Assembly: GCA_965215155.1 (NCBI GenBank)
Contig: CBDCCY010000001.1
Coordinates: forward strand, 1,426,001-1,490,000
Length of the DNA: 64,000 bases
DNA from: JAGWAJ01 sp965215155
GTDB lineage: Bacteria > Acidobacteriota > Vicinamibacteria > Vicinamibacterales > UBA8438
Direction: 5' to 3'
Part shown: positions 54,238 to 62,821 of the stretch, piece after piece
Layout of the letters: each line of letters starts with the position of its first letter
Numbering within the stretch: position 1 is the first letter of the stretch
Position numbers and translations under genes: made by a program
The notes under the pieces: generated by a model
What the model saw: only the letters and a program-made list of their open reading frames with translations
What the model was told of the DNA's origin: nothing
Database searches by the model: none

Positions 54238-55680
54238 TAGCGGCCTGACACCTTGCCGTTCGTCGTCGTCCCGAAGTCCTCGAAGTTCTCGATGCGCGCC
54301 GCCGCCCCCAGCGTCCACGCATCGCCGGAGTCGCTCACCTCGAGGTCGCCGTAGGCGGCGACGTTGTAGCGGCTCCAGGCGCCGGCGTGCTGCGGCCCGA
54401 ACCCGAAGAAGCCGTTGGCGCCGGCCATGAAGCGTTGCGCGGCATAGGGACCGACCGTCCAGCTCTCCGGATCGCCCTGCGTCATCCGGAACTGCTCGTC
54501 GCGCCACTCCGCGCCGGCCGCGAGGTTGACGCGGTCCGTGACGGGGTAGGACACGTCGAGGTGCACGCTGATCTCGCGCTGCCGGTTGGCGCCGACGTCG
54601 AACGAGGTGGGCGAGGCGGGGCCGAGCGAGGCGTTGACGGTGTCGAAGATGAACAGGTCGCTGCCGTGCATGCCGATCGACGCGCTGAAGTCCCAGTCGA
54701 AGCCGCCGGCGCCGCGCACCCCGCCGACCAGGGACGCATCCGTCGCCGTGCCCCCCATCTGCGGCGTGAAGCCGCCCGGGAACAGCTCCTGGAACGAGAA
54801 GCAGTCCGGGTCGTCGAACACCTCCTGCAGAGCGACCGGGTCGGGCACGTGGTCGGTAATCGAAACCGTCGGGCAATCGGCCGAGCCGCGCCCGCTGGCC
54901 GCGAGGGCGTCGCCGATCAGGAGGGTGCGGCCGCTGTCGATGCTGAACACGCCGAGCCGCGTGTTCGGGTTGCGGAAGAAGAATCCCTGCGTGACCTTCT
55001 TGCTCGCGTAGTTCGTGTGGGCGTAGAGCTGCACGCCGGAGGGCAGGGCGTAGCCGAAGTTGCCGAATATCTTCAGATCGTCGTCGATGTCGGGATCGCC
55101 CCAGCGGTGCGGCCGTTCGGAGCGCACGTGGGTGTTGCCGGCCGCGATGAGCGCTGTCGCGTCGTTGCGGGGCGCACTCCGGTCGGTCGGGTTCGAGTTG
55201 CCGTACTCCAGGCTCAGGTTGGCGAACCCGTCCGCGCCGAGCGGCAGGCCGACGTTCCCGGCGAACTGGGCCGATTCCCCGTCGCCGGCGCCGTACAAGC
55301 CGGTGTTGACCTCGACGGCCGCGCCGGACGCGGCGTCCTTGAGCTCGAAGTTCATCACGCCGGCGATCGCGTCCGAGCCGTACTGCGCCGCGGCGCCGTC
55401 CCGCAGCACCTCGACCTGCCGGAGCGCGATCGCGGGGATGACGGAGATATCCGGCCCCTGCGAGCCGTAGGCCACGCCGTTCCCGCCGTGCCACTCGATC
55501 ACGGAGGAGCGGTGACGGCGCTTGCCGTTGAGCAACACCATTACGTGATCCCCTGGCGTCCAGCCTGACGCAGAGTTGTCCATAAATGACTGAATAGTGG
55601 TAGTTTAGTGCTCGTGCGGCCGGACTAAAAGGGTCAGGACATCGCGTGCAATCCGGCGATTTCTCGTATAGAATCGGGGG

Positions 55681-56895
55681 ATGTATATTGTGACCCAGGA
55701 TGCCCCGAAACCCCGACGAACCAAGCCCAAGGGCCGACACCCACACAACCGACTCGCCGCCGCCTTCGTCCGCTCCGCGCCCGTCGGACGGCACGCCGAC
55801 GGAAACGGTCTCTACCTCTACGTCCAGCGTACCGGTACCCGAAGCTGGATCCAGCGCCTCGTCATCCGCGGCCGGAAACACGAACTCGGACTCGGCAGCG
55901 TCCACCTGGTCTCGCTCGCCGAGGCCCGCGAGCAGGCCCGCGCCAACCGCAAGCTCGCCCGCGCCGGAGGCGACCCCCTCGCCGACAAGCGCCGCACCCA
56001 GGGCATGCCCACCTTCGCCGAGGCCGCCGTCACCGTGGTCGAACAGAAGCGGGCCGGCTGGCGCAGCCCCAGGCAGGCGGCGGACTGGCTCCACAGCCTG
56101 CAACGCTACGCCTTCCCGCGCATCGGCTCGCGGCCCGTCTCCGAGGTCAACAGCGCCGACGTGCTGGCGATCCTGACTCCTATCTGGCACACCCAAGCAC
56201 CGACCGCCAAGGCGCTCCGGCAGCGGATCGCCGCCGTGCTGGAGTGGAGCATCGCCATGGAGTACAGGATCGACAACCCGTGCAGCCGCATCGGACCGGT
56301 CCTCGGCCCGCAACGCAATCTCGTGCGGCACATGCGAGCGCTGCCCCATCGTGACGTGGCCACCGCGATCGAGACGGTGCGCTCGTCGAAGGCGACGCGG
56401 GCGGTCAAGCTCGCCTTCGAGTTGCTGGTCTTGACAGCCGTGCGGTCCGGGGAGGTCCGGCTGGCGACGTGGGACGAGATGGACGTGGCCGGCCGCGTGT
56501 GGACCATCCCGGCCATGCGCATGAAGATGAAGCGCGAGCACCGGGTTCCGCTCAGCCCGCGGGCGCTGGAGATCCTCGACGCGGCGCGGACGCTCGGCGA
56601 CGGCAATCCGCTGGTGTTCCCGAACCGCTTGGGCAACCGCATCAAGGACACGTTCCTCTCGGCCTTGCTGAAGGATCTGGACATCGCGGCCGTGCCCCAT
56701 GGCTTCCGCTCGTCGTTCCGGGACTGGGCGGCGGAGGAGACGAACCACCCGCGGGAGGTCGTCGAGTCGGCGCTGGCGCACGTGGTCCGCAACCAGGTCG
56801 AGGCAGCCTACGCGCGGTCGGACCTGTTCGAGCGGCGGCGGCGGCTGATGGACGAGTGGGCCGCCTATCTCGCCACGACCCGTCGTCCACGCTGA
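55681..56895 (+). CDS. Tyrosine recombinase, P4-type integrase
   Basis: A 404-residue phage/island integrase. The N-terminal arm-binding region (DUF4102-like: VGRHADGNGLYLYVQRTGTR) and central SAM-like core are followed by the catalytic domain with Arg in LTAVRSGEVRLATWDEMD, HGFRSSFRDWAAEE (H-x-x-R), a histidine in ALAHVVRNQ and the nucleophile tyrosine in AAYARSD. It mediates site-specific insertion or excision of an island. No tRNA attachment site is visible; its 5' side truncates a TonB receptor, and a TATAGAAT just upstream could be its -10 box. Confidence 0.9.
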   Translation: MYIVTQDAPKPRRTKPKGRHPHNRLAAAFVRSAPVGRHADGNGLYLYVQRTGTRSWIQRLVIRGRKHELGLGSVHLVSLAEAREQARANRKLARAGGDPLADKRRTQGMPTFAEAAVTVVEQKRAGWRSPRQAADWLHSLQRYAFPRIGSRPVSEVNSADVLAILTPIWHTQAPTAKALRQRIAAVLEWSIAMEYRIDNPCSRIGPVLGPQRNLVRHMRALPHRDVATAIETVRSSKATRAVKLAFELLVLTAVRSGEVRLATWDEMDVAGRVWTIPAMRMKMKREHRVPLSPRALEILDAARTLGDGNPLVFPNRLGNRIKDTFLSALLKDLDIAAVPHGFRSSFRDWAAEETNHPREVVESALAHVVRNQVEAAYARSDLFERRRRLMDEWAAYLATTRRPR

Positions 56896-57248
56896 ACGAC
56901 CTCCGGAGAACGGCCCCGGGGAGCACAGGGGGGGATGGCGTTGCCCCTCCTGTGCAGTCGGGCGGCGGGAGAAATCGCGCGCGCTGTGCGCGCCGGGACG
57001 TTGCCGCGCTGTGCGCGGCAACGGATTCGAGGAGCCCAGGCTGGCAAGGGCACACACCACGACTGCAAGGGACGGACGCTCCGTGGCGCGGCGCGGGCGC
57101 TGGCGCGCTGGGGCGTTGCTCGAGGATCACGAGAACCGCGCCGGGCGAACGACGCCGCCATCACCGGCCGCGAGCTCGAACGGTCGCCGCGGTCCACACG
57201 CTGTCCTCCACGCGCCGAGACACGCCCCCGCTCCTCGGTCGCCGCGAT

Positions 57249-57272
57249 CCCGGGGTCGTTAACGACCCCGGG
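57249..57272. repeat. 24-bp perfect palindrome
   Basis: CCCGGGGTCGTT followed by its exact reverse complement, centre GTTAAC. Flanked by further GC-rich hairpins (GGGGGCCAGCCCC). Confidence 0.9.
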
Positions 57273-57430
57273 GGCCAGCCCCGGGGCAGGAACACCCCGA
57301 AAATCGAGACCCGCCGGATCTCGCACCTCGAGACCCTCGGGAGCCACGAGCCGTAACTGCCGCTCGAACAAGCACATACCGCTGATCTCGAGAATCTCGG
57401 GGGCCAACCCCGAGAAGGGTCTGAGTTACT

Positions 57431-57521
57431 CTGAGCGACCCCCGTCCGGGTCGTAAGACTCCCGGCCCCCAGTGAACTGGGCGCCGCGCGTCTCACTCCC
57501 GAGCCGGCCGGGGTCGCTCAG
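57431..57521. repeat. 12-bp inverted repeat enclosing nested hairpins
   Basis: CTGAGCGACCCC at 57431-57442 and its complement at 57510-57521; inside are CCCAGTGAACTGGG and a CCCGTCCGGG stem. Cloverleaf-like outline, not a tRNA. Confidence 0.75.
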
Positions 57522-57620
57522 GGTCCATTCTTCCTTGCAGGAAGGCTCTACGCGCAGCACGGCGCCACGCGGCCGGCCTCTCGTCGCCGGCACGATCCGC
57601 GCGTGCTAACGTGTCATGTC

Positions 57621-57994
57621 ATGCGACGTACAGACGTGTTGCAGATCCGCATCGAGCCCGAACTGCGCGACCGCCTCGCGCGGCTTCGGGAGGACAGCAC
57701 GTCAACGTGAGCGCCTGGGCGCGTGACGTCATCGCGGCAGCGCTGGACCGTGAGTTGCCTGCCGACCTCGAGGCGCCGAAGAAACAACCCGTCGCCGGCT
57801 GGAAGCCCTGCAAGCTCCCGCACGGTTGGGGCGCCGTGCTCGACGGACCTGGTGTCACGGCCCTCAACGGAGGATCCGCGCGGCACGCCGATCAGCATCA
57901 CCGACAGCCGGGGCAACTGCTGGACGGCCACGATCACCGAGGTCGTCTCGCGCAATCAGCAGCAATCGTCGTCCGCGACTCCGGCCGTCCGTAG
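57621..57994 (+). pseudogene. Broken ribbon-helix-helix-type protein
   Basis: A former DNA-binding protein of about 124 residues in three frames. MRRTDVLQIRIEPELRDRLA and NVSAWARDVIAAALDRELPA are the RHH-like and following helices, separated by a shift near 57697. A further slip near 57870 leads into TPISITDSRGNCWTATITEV and a last one to VVRDSGRP and a stop at 57994. It resembles HicB-like or antitoxin proteins. Three indels within 370 bp argue for decay. The next 150 bp hold an unassigned VRCHFCDPGEG-type fragment. Confidence 0.55.
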
Positions 57995-58146
57995 CGGGGC
58001 AAGCCCTGCTCGACACGCTCTCGGTCGGCCAGGACGTGATTCGTCGAAGCGCTCGAACCACCGGTCGGTTTCGCTTCGGGCGACGAGTGGCTCGTCGTGC
58101 GCTGCCACTTCTGTGACCCGGGCGAGGGAGCCACGAGGAGCAACGT

Positions 58147-58707
58147 CTACCGCTCGTACCCCAGGTCGCGCTCGAACACCTTCGCCAGCGCCTCGCGCGC
58201 CTGCCGGTTGACCGGCACGCCCGGCAACACCTCGTCCTTGATCCACAGCGCCTGCTTCTCGTTGGTCAGGCCCAGCTTCTTGCACAGCACCGCGATATCA
58301 CCGCGGTCCTTCAACCTGCCCGCGACGAGCTTCATTGCCAGCAGGTGCTTCGCCGACGCACCAGTCACCGTCAGATACTGCGACTGGTACAGTGTCGCCG
58401 CCCTCCGGTCTGACCCCTGCGGCAACACCACGGCCAACGGTTCGCTGAACCACCCTGCCTCGAACCCGTGCCGGCGGCCGACGGCGTCGACCGCCTCCAT
58501 CAGCTTCTCGCGGCCGCTGTCAACCCGCACATCGATATCGACCGTGGTTCGGCGCCGGTCGAACGCTACGCTCATCGCGGCGCCGCCGAACACGTACACA
58601 TGCGCCCGGGCGCCCCGCCTTGCCAGCTCCGAGGACAGCTCCTCGAACAGCTCGATGAGCTGCTCACGGCCAAGGGGTCCACTCAAAACGCTCCCCCCCT
58701 CGTACAT
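58147..58707 (-). CDS. DUF6036-type nucleotidyltransferase
   Basis: A 186-residue nucleotidyltransferase-fold protein. VYVFGGAAMSVAFDRRRTTV then DIDVRV has the GG and paired-acid motif of the family, and HLLAMKLVAGRLKDRGDIAV is the conserved helical region. Such genes are usually found with a small partner and are thought to be toxin-antitoxin or defence components. It overlaps the preceding minus-strand gene by 44 bp, indicating coupling. The complete length is normal; activity unknown. Confidence 0.82.
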   Translation of the reverse strand: MYEGGSVLSGPLGREQLIELFEELSSELARRGARAHVYVFGGAAMSVAFDRRRTTVDIDVRVDSGREKLMEAVDAVGRRHGFEAGWFSEPLAVVLPQGSDRRAATLYQSQYLTVTGASAKHLLAMKLVAGRLKDRGDIAVLCKKLGLTNEKQALWIKDEVLPGVPVNRQAREALAKVFERDLGYER

Positions 58708-59152
58708 CCAGGTCCCGCGGGTCCGGAATCGCCCCGTGCCGCAGGAACGCCGCCGGCGCGAACATCACCGAGTACAGCCGTGTCCACGGCGTGTCCGCCA
58801 CCACCCAGGTGGTATCGAGGAACCGCTCCCGCTCATCTACCCACGCCGGCCGCTCGTGCCCGTGCAGCCACGCCACGTGCTCGACGATCGCGGCCAGCAG
58901 CGCATCCCACTTCGTGCCCGTCAACGGCACCCGCTCGGCGAGCGCCGCTCGCTGTTCGGCCGCGCTGCGGCCATGAAAGCTCCGCGGGAGCTGACACACA
59001 ATCCAGCGGTAGGTGTCCTCTTCCGACCAGCCCTCCTCGATCCCCCGGGTGAAGCCGCCCAACGTGAACATCATCCGCACCGCCGCCGGTGCGTGAACGT
59101 CTCCGGCTGCTCCGGCGGCGAGGCCTCCGAGTGCGGCAGTACAGGCATCCAA
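58664..59152 (-). CDS. Partner protein of DUF6036 nucleotidyltransferase
   Basis: A 162-residue protein with the segment RMMFTLGGFTRGIEEGWSEE and terminal DLDVRGGERFEWTPW, overlapping the nucleotidyltransferase gene. I do not recognise a family name. The 5' end is uncertain: an ATG at about 59190 (MSDSDAPIDWPMRW), 9 bp after the upstream stop, lies in a different frame from RMMFTLGG, so either a TTG at 59152 is used or a one-base indel has split the N-terminus. The pair is TA-like by context. Confidence 0.6.
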   Translation of the reverse strand: MDACTAALGGLAAGAAGDVHAPAAVRMMFTLGGFTRGIEEGWSEEDTYRWIVCQLPRSFHGRSAAEQRAALAERVPLTGTKWDALLAAIVEHVAWLHGHERPAWVDERERFLDTTWVVADTPWTRLYSVMFAPAAFLRHGAIPDPRDLDVRGGERFEWTPWP

Positions 59153-59197
59153 CGCATGGGCCAGTCTATCGGAGCATCCGAATCTGACATGCGGCCC

Positions 59198-59971
59198 TCA
59201 GGCCGTAGCTTCCGGTCGTCCTCGCTGTTTGGCGCGCAACCCGAGCGCCCTGGCGATCGTGCCCGCGGTCGTCGGTTGCGGTTCGACGTCGCCGGCCAGC
59301 AGCGCCCGGGCCGTCGTGGCCAGCTCCGACAAGCGCACCGGTCGGAAGGAGGTGAGCTCGACGTTGACGTTCAGGTGGTATCTCGAGCACCGCGCCAGCG
59401 CGCGCGCCGCCGTGCCGTGGAGGTGTCCGTGCACGTTCACCGCCCTGACCGGCACCACGTCGAGCGGCTCGTGTGTGAGCAGTAGCGGCGGATCCGTCTC
59501 GCAGACGAGCGTCGGGTGCACGGCCTCGAACCCGTAGTCCTTCACGCCGGCGCCGCCGATCGGGAACTCGTGATTCCCGACCACCAAGACCTTCGTGCCC
59601 GGCAGGGTCGCCAGCGCCTGGTCGAGCCTGCGCTTCGCCACGCCCACGGTGACGTCACCGAGGCAGATGATCCGGTCGCTCGCGTCGACCGTTTCCCGCC
59701 AGGCTTCGACCAACGCCCGGCACATGGCTTGCGAGGTCCGGAAGGGCCGGTTGAAGCACCAGACAACCTCCGCGTGATCGAGGTGCTGGTCTGACCAGAC
59801 CCAGGTCCGGCCGGCCTCGCTGGCGCCCAGGCGGCCGCCGGCGTGCGTCTTCATCCAGGCCAGCATCGCCCGCGTCTGCGCCGGAATCGTGTGCGGCGCC
59901 GCGCGCCCGCGGGCCAGCGTCGCCTCGAACTGCGCCCGGTAGGTCGCGTCGAGAGCGGCCGGGGTTATCAT
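59198..59971 (-). CDS. Calcineurin-like metallophosphoesterase
   Basis: A 257-residue phosphoesterase. Metal-ligand motifs in order: WVWSDQHLDHAEVVW (Asp and His), IICLGDVTVG (Asp), VLVVGNHEFPI (Asn-His), LLLTHEPLD (His) and VNVHGHLHG (His-x-His). This is the full five-motif set of the superfamily. The ligand could be a nucleotide, phosphoester or nucleic acid; sequence does not say. The start ATG overlaps the TGA of a degenerate upstream ORF, so it was probably second in an operon. Confidence 0.88.
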   Translation of the reverse strand: MITPAALDATYRAQFEATLARGRAAPHTIPAQTRAMLAWMKTHAGGRLGASEAGRTWVWSDQHLDHAEVVWCFNRPFRTSQAMCRALVEAWRETVDASDRIICLGDVTVGVAKRRLDQALATLPGTKVLVVGNHEFPIGGAGVKDYGFEAVHPTLVCETDPPLLLTHEPLDVVPVRAVNVHGHLHGTAARALARCSRYHLNVNVELTSFRPVRLSELATTARALLAGDVEPQPTTAGTIARALGLRAKQRGRPEATA

Positions 59972-60219
59972 GGCCCGCCACCGTGGCGCCGCCGCCCTCG
60001 CTGCTCGGTCACCGGCCGCTGGGCGTGCAGCCGCAGGAAGTCGTCGAACGTCGCGTGCGCGAGCGTGGGCACGACCGCGACCGACGGCAACTCGCTCTTG
60101 TCGCCCGGTTCGATCTCGGCAACAGGGACATGCGGAACGCGGTCATTGCCTCCATCGTAGCTGACCGCGCCTCAGGCGCCGAGCCGCCCGACCTGCACAG
60201 TCCCGGAGGTGGTTGGCAT
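59968..60219 (-). pseudogene. Short degenerate ORF with an in-frame TGA
   Basis: From ATG at 60219 the frame reads MPTTSGTVQVGRLGA, then TGA, then GAVSYDGGNDRVPHVPVAEI, PTLAHATFDDFLRLHAQRP and a stop overlapping the phosphoesterase ATG. About 83 codons. The post-stop sequence looks protein-like (TLAHATFDDFLRLH), so a nonsense mutation is likely. No family recognised. Confidence 0.45.
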
Positions 60220-60882
60220 CCGAATCCGGGTGGTGAGCTGGAACGTCGGCAAGCGCTCGGAGCCGTGGCGCGAACTGGAGCAGCGAACTCGCGGAGGACC
60301 AGATCGGCGTCAGCGGCATCGGCACCATCGCCGCGGCACGTGTGATTCCGCGCGACAGCGACGCCGGGGCCTTCGTCGCCGTGTCGGTGTACGCGAGCTG
60401 GTTGACCCTCCATCCGTCCGCCAAGGGCAGTTGGGCGTACGCAGATGCTTCGGCACATCGGATCCTGTCGGACCTGTCGGCGTTCATTGGTCACAGCCCC
60501 TCGGAGCACCGGATCCTGGCGGCGGGCGACTTGAACATGTTCTACGGGGCGACGGGCTCGAGACTGTCAATGCCGAAACGCGAGTGCACGGTGTGGGGTC
60601 GGATGGAGGTGCTCGGGCTTGAGTTCCTGGGGCCGCAGGCCCCACACGGCCGGTCCGCGGCGAGCGCGCCGGACGATGTGCCGCCGGACACGAAGAACGT
60701 GCCGACGTTCTACCGCTCAGGCGGGCCGGAGGCTGCGGTGAACCAGTTGGACTACGCGTTCGCGTCGCGCGGCTTCCACAAGAGCGTGTCGGTGCGAGCG
60801 ATGAACGACGCCACGGAGTGGGGGCCGAGCGATCATTGCCGCCCTGATGATCGAGGTGGACACCAAGGGCAGCCAGAGCTGA
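60209..60882 (+). pseudogene. Decayed endonuclease/exonuclease/phosphatase-family gene
   Basis: Pieces of an EEP-type metal-dependent hydrolase: RIRVVSWNVGKRSEPWRELE at the start, then (after a deletion and a shift near 60290) GVSGIGTIAAARVIPRDSDA, ILAAGDLNMFYGATGSRLS, NQLDYAFASRGFHKSV and WGPSDHCR, with a last one-base shift before LMIEVDTKGS. The conserved D (GDLN) and the SDH are retained, but the catalytic N-terminal half is gone, so it is inactive. The family normally hydrolyses nucleic acid or phosphoesters. Confidence 0.6.
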
Positions 60883-60885
60883 CTG

Positions 60886-61023
60886 GGCGTTCGGCGGCAC
60901 GGCTTGGATTGCGGCGTTCGTCCGTGCCGATTGCGGGCTGGACGCGTCGGCGTGGGCGGACTTGTTCGAGCGCCGTCGGCTCCTGATGACGACCGGGCGA
61001 CGTACTTCGTCGGCCAGAGCTGA
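60886..61023 (+). pseudogene. Small gene fragment following the decayed EEP gene
   Basis: AFGGTAWIAAFVRADCGLDA then SAWADLFERRRLL, and after a slip RATYFVGQS and a stop at 61023. Short, frame-broken protein-like sequence with no recognised family. It may be the 3' part of a neighbouring gene lost by deletion. Confidence 0.35.
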
Positions 61024-61497
61024 CGGGCCGGATCATGAACGCCCGGTCCCTCAGGGTGCCGGTCCGACCCGAGGCCGGCCGGATTCCGGCCGGCCGTACC
61101 GGCAAGGATGCCGGAGCGCCGGCCCGGGTCACCCGGAGGGCCGGAGCCCAGCGGAGGACGGCGCTGGCGTCGAGCCGGTGATGGCGGAGTCGCGAGGCTC
61201 ATCGGACACGCGCGCGGCCTCCGGGCGCCGGAGGGGGCGACGCCGGCCGCTCGGCCGCGAGCCCTACAGGACCACGGGAAGCCGGGGGATCGACGGGGGC
61301 GCGCAGCGCCCCTCGCCAGCCCAATGTCGGACATTGGGTAGGCCACGCGGCGGCTCTCGTCCGTGTGGTTCTGCGGAAGGCCGCGGTCCTGTAGGGCTTC
61401 CACCCGCGGCGCTGAGCTTGAATCACGGTCTGGAGGTCAGGCCGGCCGCAGGGCGGCCGGAACGCCGGTCGGAGCGGCGAGGTGTAGGATCGGCCGG
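61024..61497. other. Non-coding GC-rich stretch with inverted repeats
   Basis: No gene seen. It carries a 14-bp inverted repeat AGCCCTACAGGACC (61260-61273 and 61385-61398) around a 19-bp dyad CCCAATGTCGGACATTGGG (61320-61338). The dyad could be an operator for a downstream promoter; the arms could define a small mobile element. Confidence 0.6.
61260..61398. repeat. 14-bp inverted repeat with central 19-bp dyad
   Basis: AGCCCTACAGGACC and its complement 111 bp apart, with CCCAATGTC-G-GACATTGGG between. No direct repeats flank it. Confidence 0.8.
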
Positions 61498-62328
61498 ATG
61501 CTGACCGTCGTCCACGGCATCGATTTCTCTGGCGACGCCAAGCAGTGGTCACCCCGCTGCGGACGCTCGAACGTCTGGGTCGCAACGGCGCAAGTGCACG
61601 ATGACCAGGGCATGGAGTTGACGGCGCTCCGACCGGTCCAGGCCCTGCCCGGCCGTGCCCGCCCATTCGACCGGTTGGTGAAACTGCTTGCCCGAGGCGA
61701 GTACTGTGCGGCGGCAGTCGACGCACCATTCGCTCTCCCGGCCCGTCACATGCCTGAGGGTGGCTTTCCGATGCTGCTGCGCGATGTCGCGCAGTTGCCG
61801 GCCGATGGGCGCCCGTTTGCCAAAGGGGAGAAGCTGGTCGCCTACGGCGATAGGAACGCCTCCCTTGCGGAGCGGAAGAAGCCGCTGCGCAAGACGGAGC
61901 GTCATCAGCGACCCGTGGGCGTCCGGTCGACCTTGTGGAACGGTGCGCGGCCCGGAGCACCGTTCACTGTCGCTAATCTCACACTCCTGGCTAGGGCCAG
62001 ACGACCGGTCTGGCCTTGGTGCCGCGCCGCTGTGGGACTCCTCGTCGAGGCTTTCCCGGCGGGCCAGCTTCATCATTGGGGGCTATCTCACAAGGGATAC
62101 AGCGGGGACGATCAGGACGGCACAAGCGCGCGCGAGGAGATTCTCAAGGGCATCTCGCCACGTATCGAGATTCCCCGCGACCTGCACACCGCCTGCCGGA
62201 AGAGCGGAGATGCGCTGGACTCTGTCTTGTGCCTGTTCGCCGCGAAGGCCGCAGCTGCCGGCCAAGCGCCGGTTGACGATCCGATAGCGGCGGAACTCGA
62301 GGGCTGGATCGCGGTGCATCCGCAATAG
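61498..62328 (+). CDS. DUF429 family protein
   Basis: A 276-residue protein of the DUF429 type, an RNase H-like fold. MLTVVHGIDFSGDAKQWSPR gives the first acidic strand; AAAVDAPFALP and a C-terminal acidic cluster (KSGDALDSVLCLFAAKAAA) complete the expected metal-binding pattern. Biochemical function is unproven in the family; nuclease activity is suspected from the fold. The start ATG at 61498 lies after the dyad region. It is the only intact gene between 60.2 and 62.8 kb. Confidence 0.82.
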   Translation: MLTVVHGIDFSGDAKQWSPRCGRSNVWVATAQVHDDQGMELTALRPVQALPGRARPFDRLVKLLARGEYCAAAVDAPFALPARHMPEGGFPMLLRDVAQLPADGRPFAKGEKLVAYGDRNASLAERKKPLRKTERHQRPVGVRSTLWNGARPGAPFTVANLTLLARARRPVWPWCRAAVGLLVEAFPAGQLHHWGLSHKGYSGDDQDGTSAREEILKGISPRIEIPRDLHTACRKSGDALDSVLCLFAAKAAAAGQAPVDDPIAAELEGWIAVHPQ

Positions 62329-62821
62329 CCCCGCCTGCGGCAGTGGTCCCTCTCGGGGCCGCCGCAACCCGATGCGGAGGCGTCGTGTCCTTGCGGGGTC
62401 TCCGAAGCCATGGGGCGCATCCGTGGGTAAGCGTTCGGCGAAGCCGGTATGGGCCTGCGGGGCCAGTGCGATCTTCCCCGCTCGACAACCTTGGTGCACG
62501 GCCTCTCCCGCTTCTCGCTCTCGCGGCCCCGCAACGCCCGACAGCACCTCCCGGGTCGCGAGATCGCCGCGTAGAGCCGGACATCTCGTCCAGCAGCCCG
62601 GTTGCACCCCGCGGCCGAGGCGGCGCGGTCTCCACGAAGGTCTCGATCAGCACGGGGGTCGACCAGAAGAACCGGGCCCCGTCGCTGTCCGACGACGGGG
62701 GCCGGGCTGCCGCATACCGGCTTCGCCGAACGGTTACATCCGTGGTATCCGTGGACGGCTGCAGCGGTACCGCGTATTCCAGTCCTGAAAGAGGGGTAGA
62801 ACAAGGGAAGAGGGGCTAGGC
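62329..62821. other. Non-coding region containing a MITE
   Basis: No convincing gene. Most of it is the 311-bp inverted-repeat element at 62427-62737. Translations seen in this region come from the repeat and do not match known proteins. Confidence 0.7.
62427..62737. mobile_element. 311-bp MITE with 8-bp target duplication
   Basis: Terminal inverted repeats of 25 bp (left 62427-62451, right 62713-62737, one mismatch; core GTTCGGCGAAGCCGGTATG). Perfect 8-bp direct repeats ATCCGTGG flank it (62419-62426 and 62738-62745). It has no transposase gene, so it must be mobilised in trans. An internal GGGCCCCGTCG/CGACGACGGGG stem is present. Confidence 0.85.

Larger units (their letters stand above)
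52176..55583 (-). pseudogene. TonB-dependent receptor, disrupted by IS630 and lacking its 5' end
   Basis: Two minus-strand pieces: 54240-55583 (from MVLLNGKRRHRSSVI in the plug, through many barrel strands, ending GKVSGRY) and 52176-53079 (resuming RFVRASVSSGFRAPTPGQQN and ending YYYVRIGYDWGG). Removal of the element at 53082-54237 plus one TA restores the frame exactly at GRY-RFVRA. The signal peptide and most of the plug upstream of residue 20 are missing where AT-rich sequence leads to the integrase gene. It is non-functional as it stands. Confidence 0.85.
56896..57620. other. Palindrome-rich non-coding region after integrase
   Basis: No convincing gene. It contains a hairpin GTTGCCGCG/CGCGGCAAC (57000-57022), a 24-bp perfect palindrome centred on GTTAAC (57249-57272), a TCTCGGGG stem (57395-57415), and a 12-bp inverted repeat CTGAGCGACCCC (57431-57442) with GGGGTCGCTCAG (57510-57521). 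This could be an attachment, replication or RNA-structured region of the island. Confidence 0.6.

Noticed and set aside
57431..57521. Cloverleaf-like region as a tRNA
   Set aside because: No TpsiC-type loop sequence, no CCA-adjacent acceptor and wrong stem lengths.
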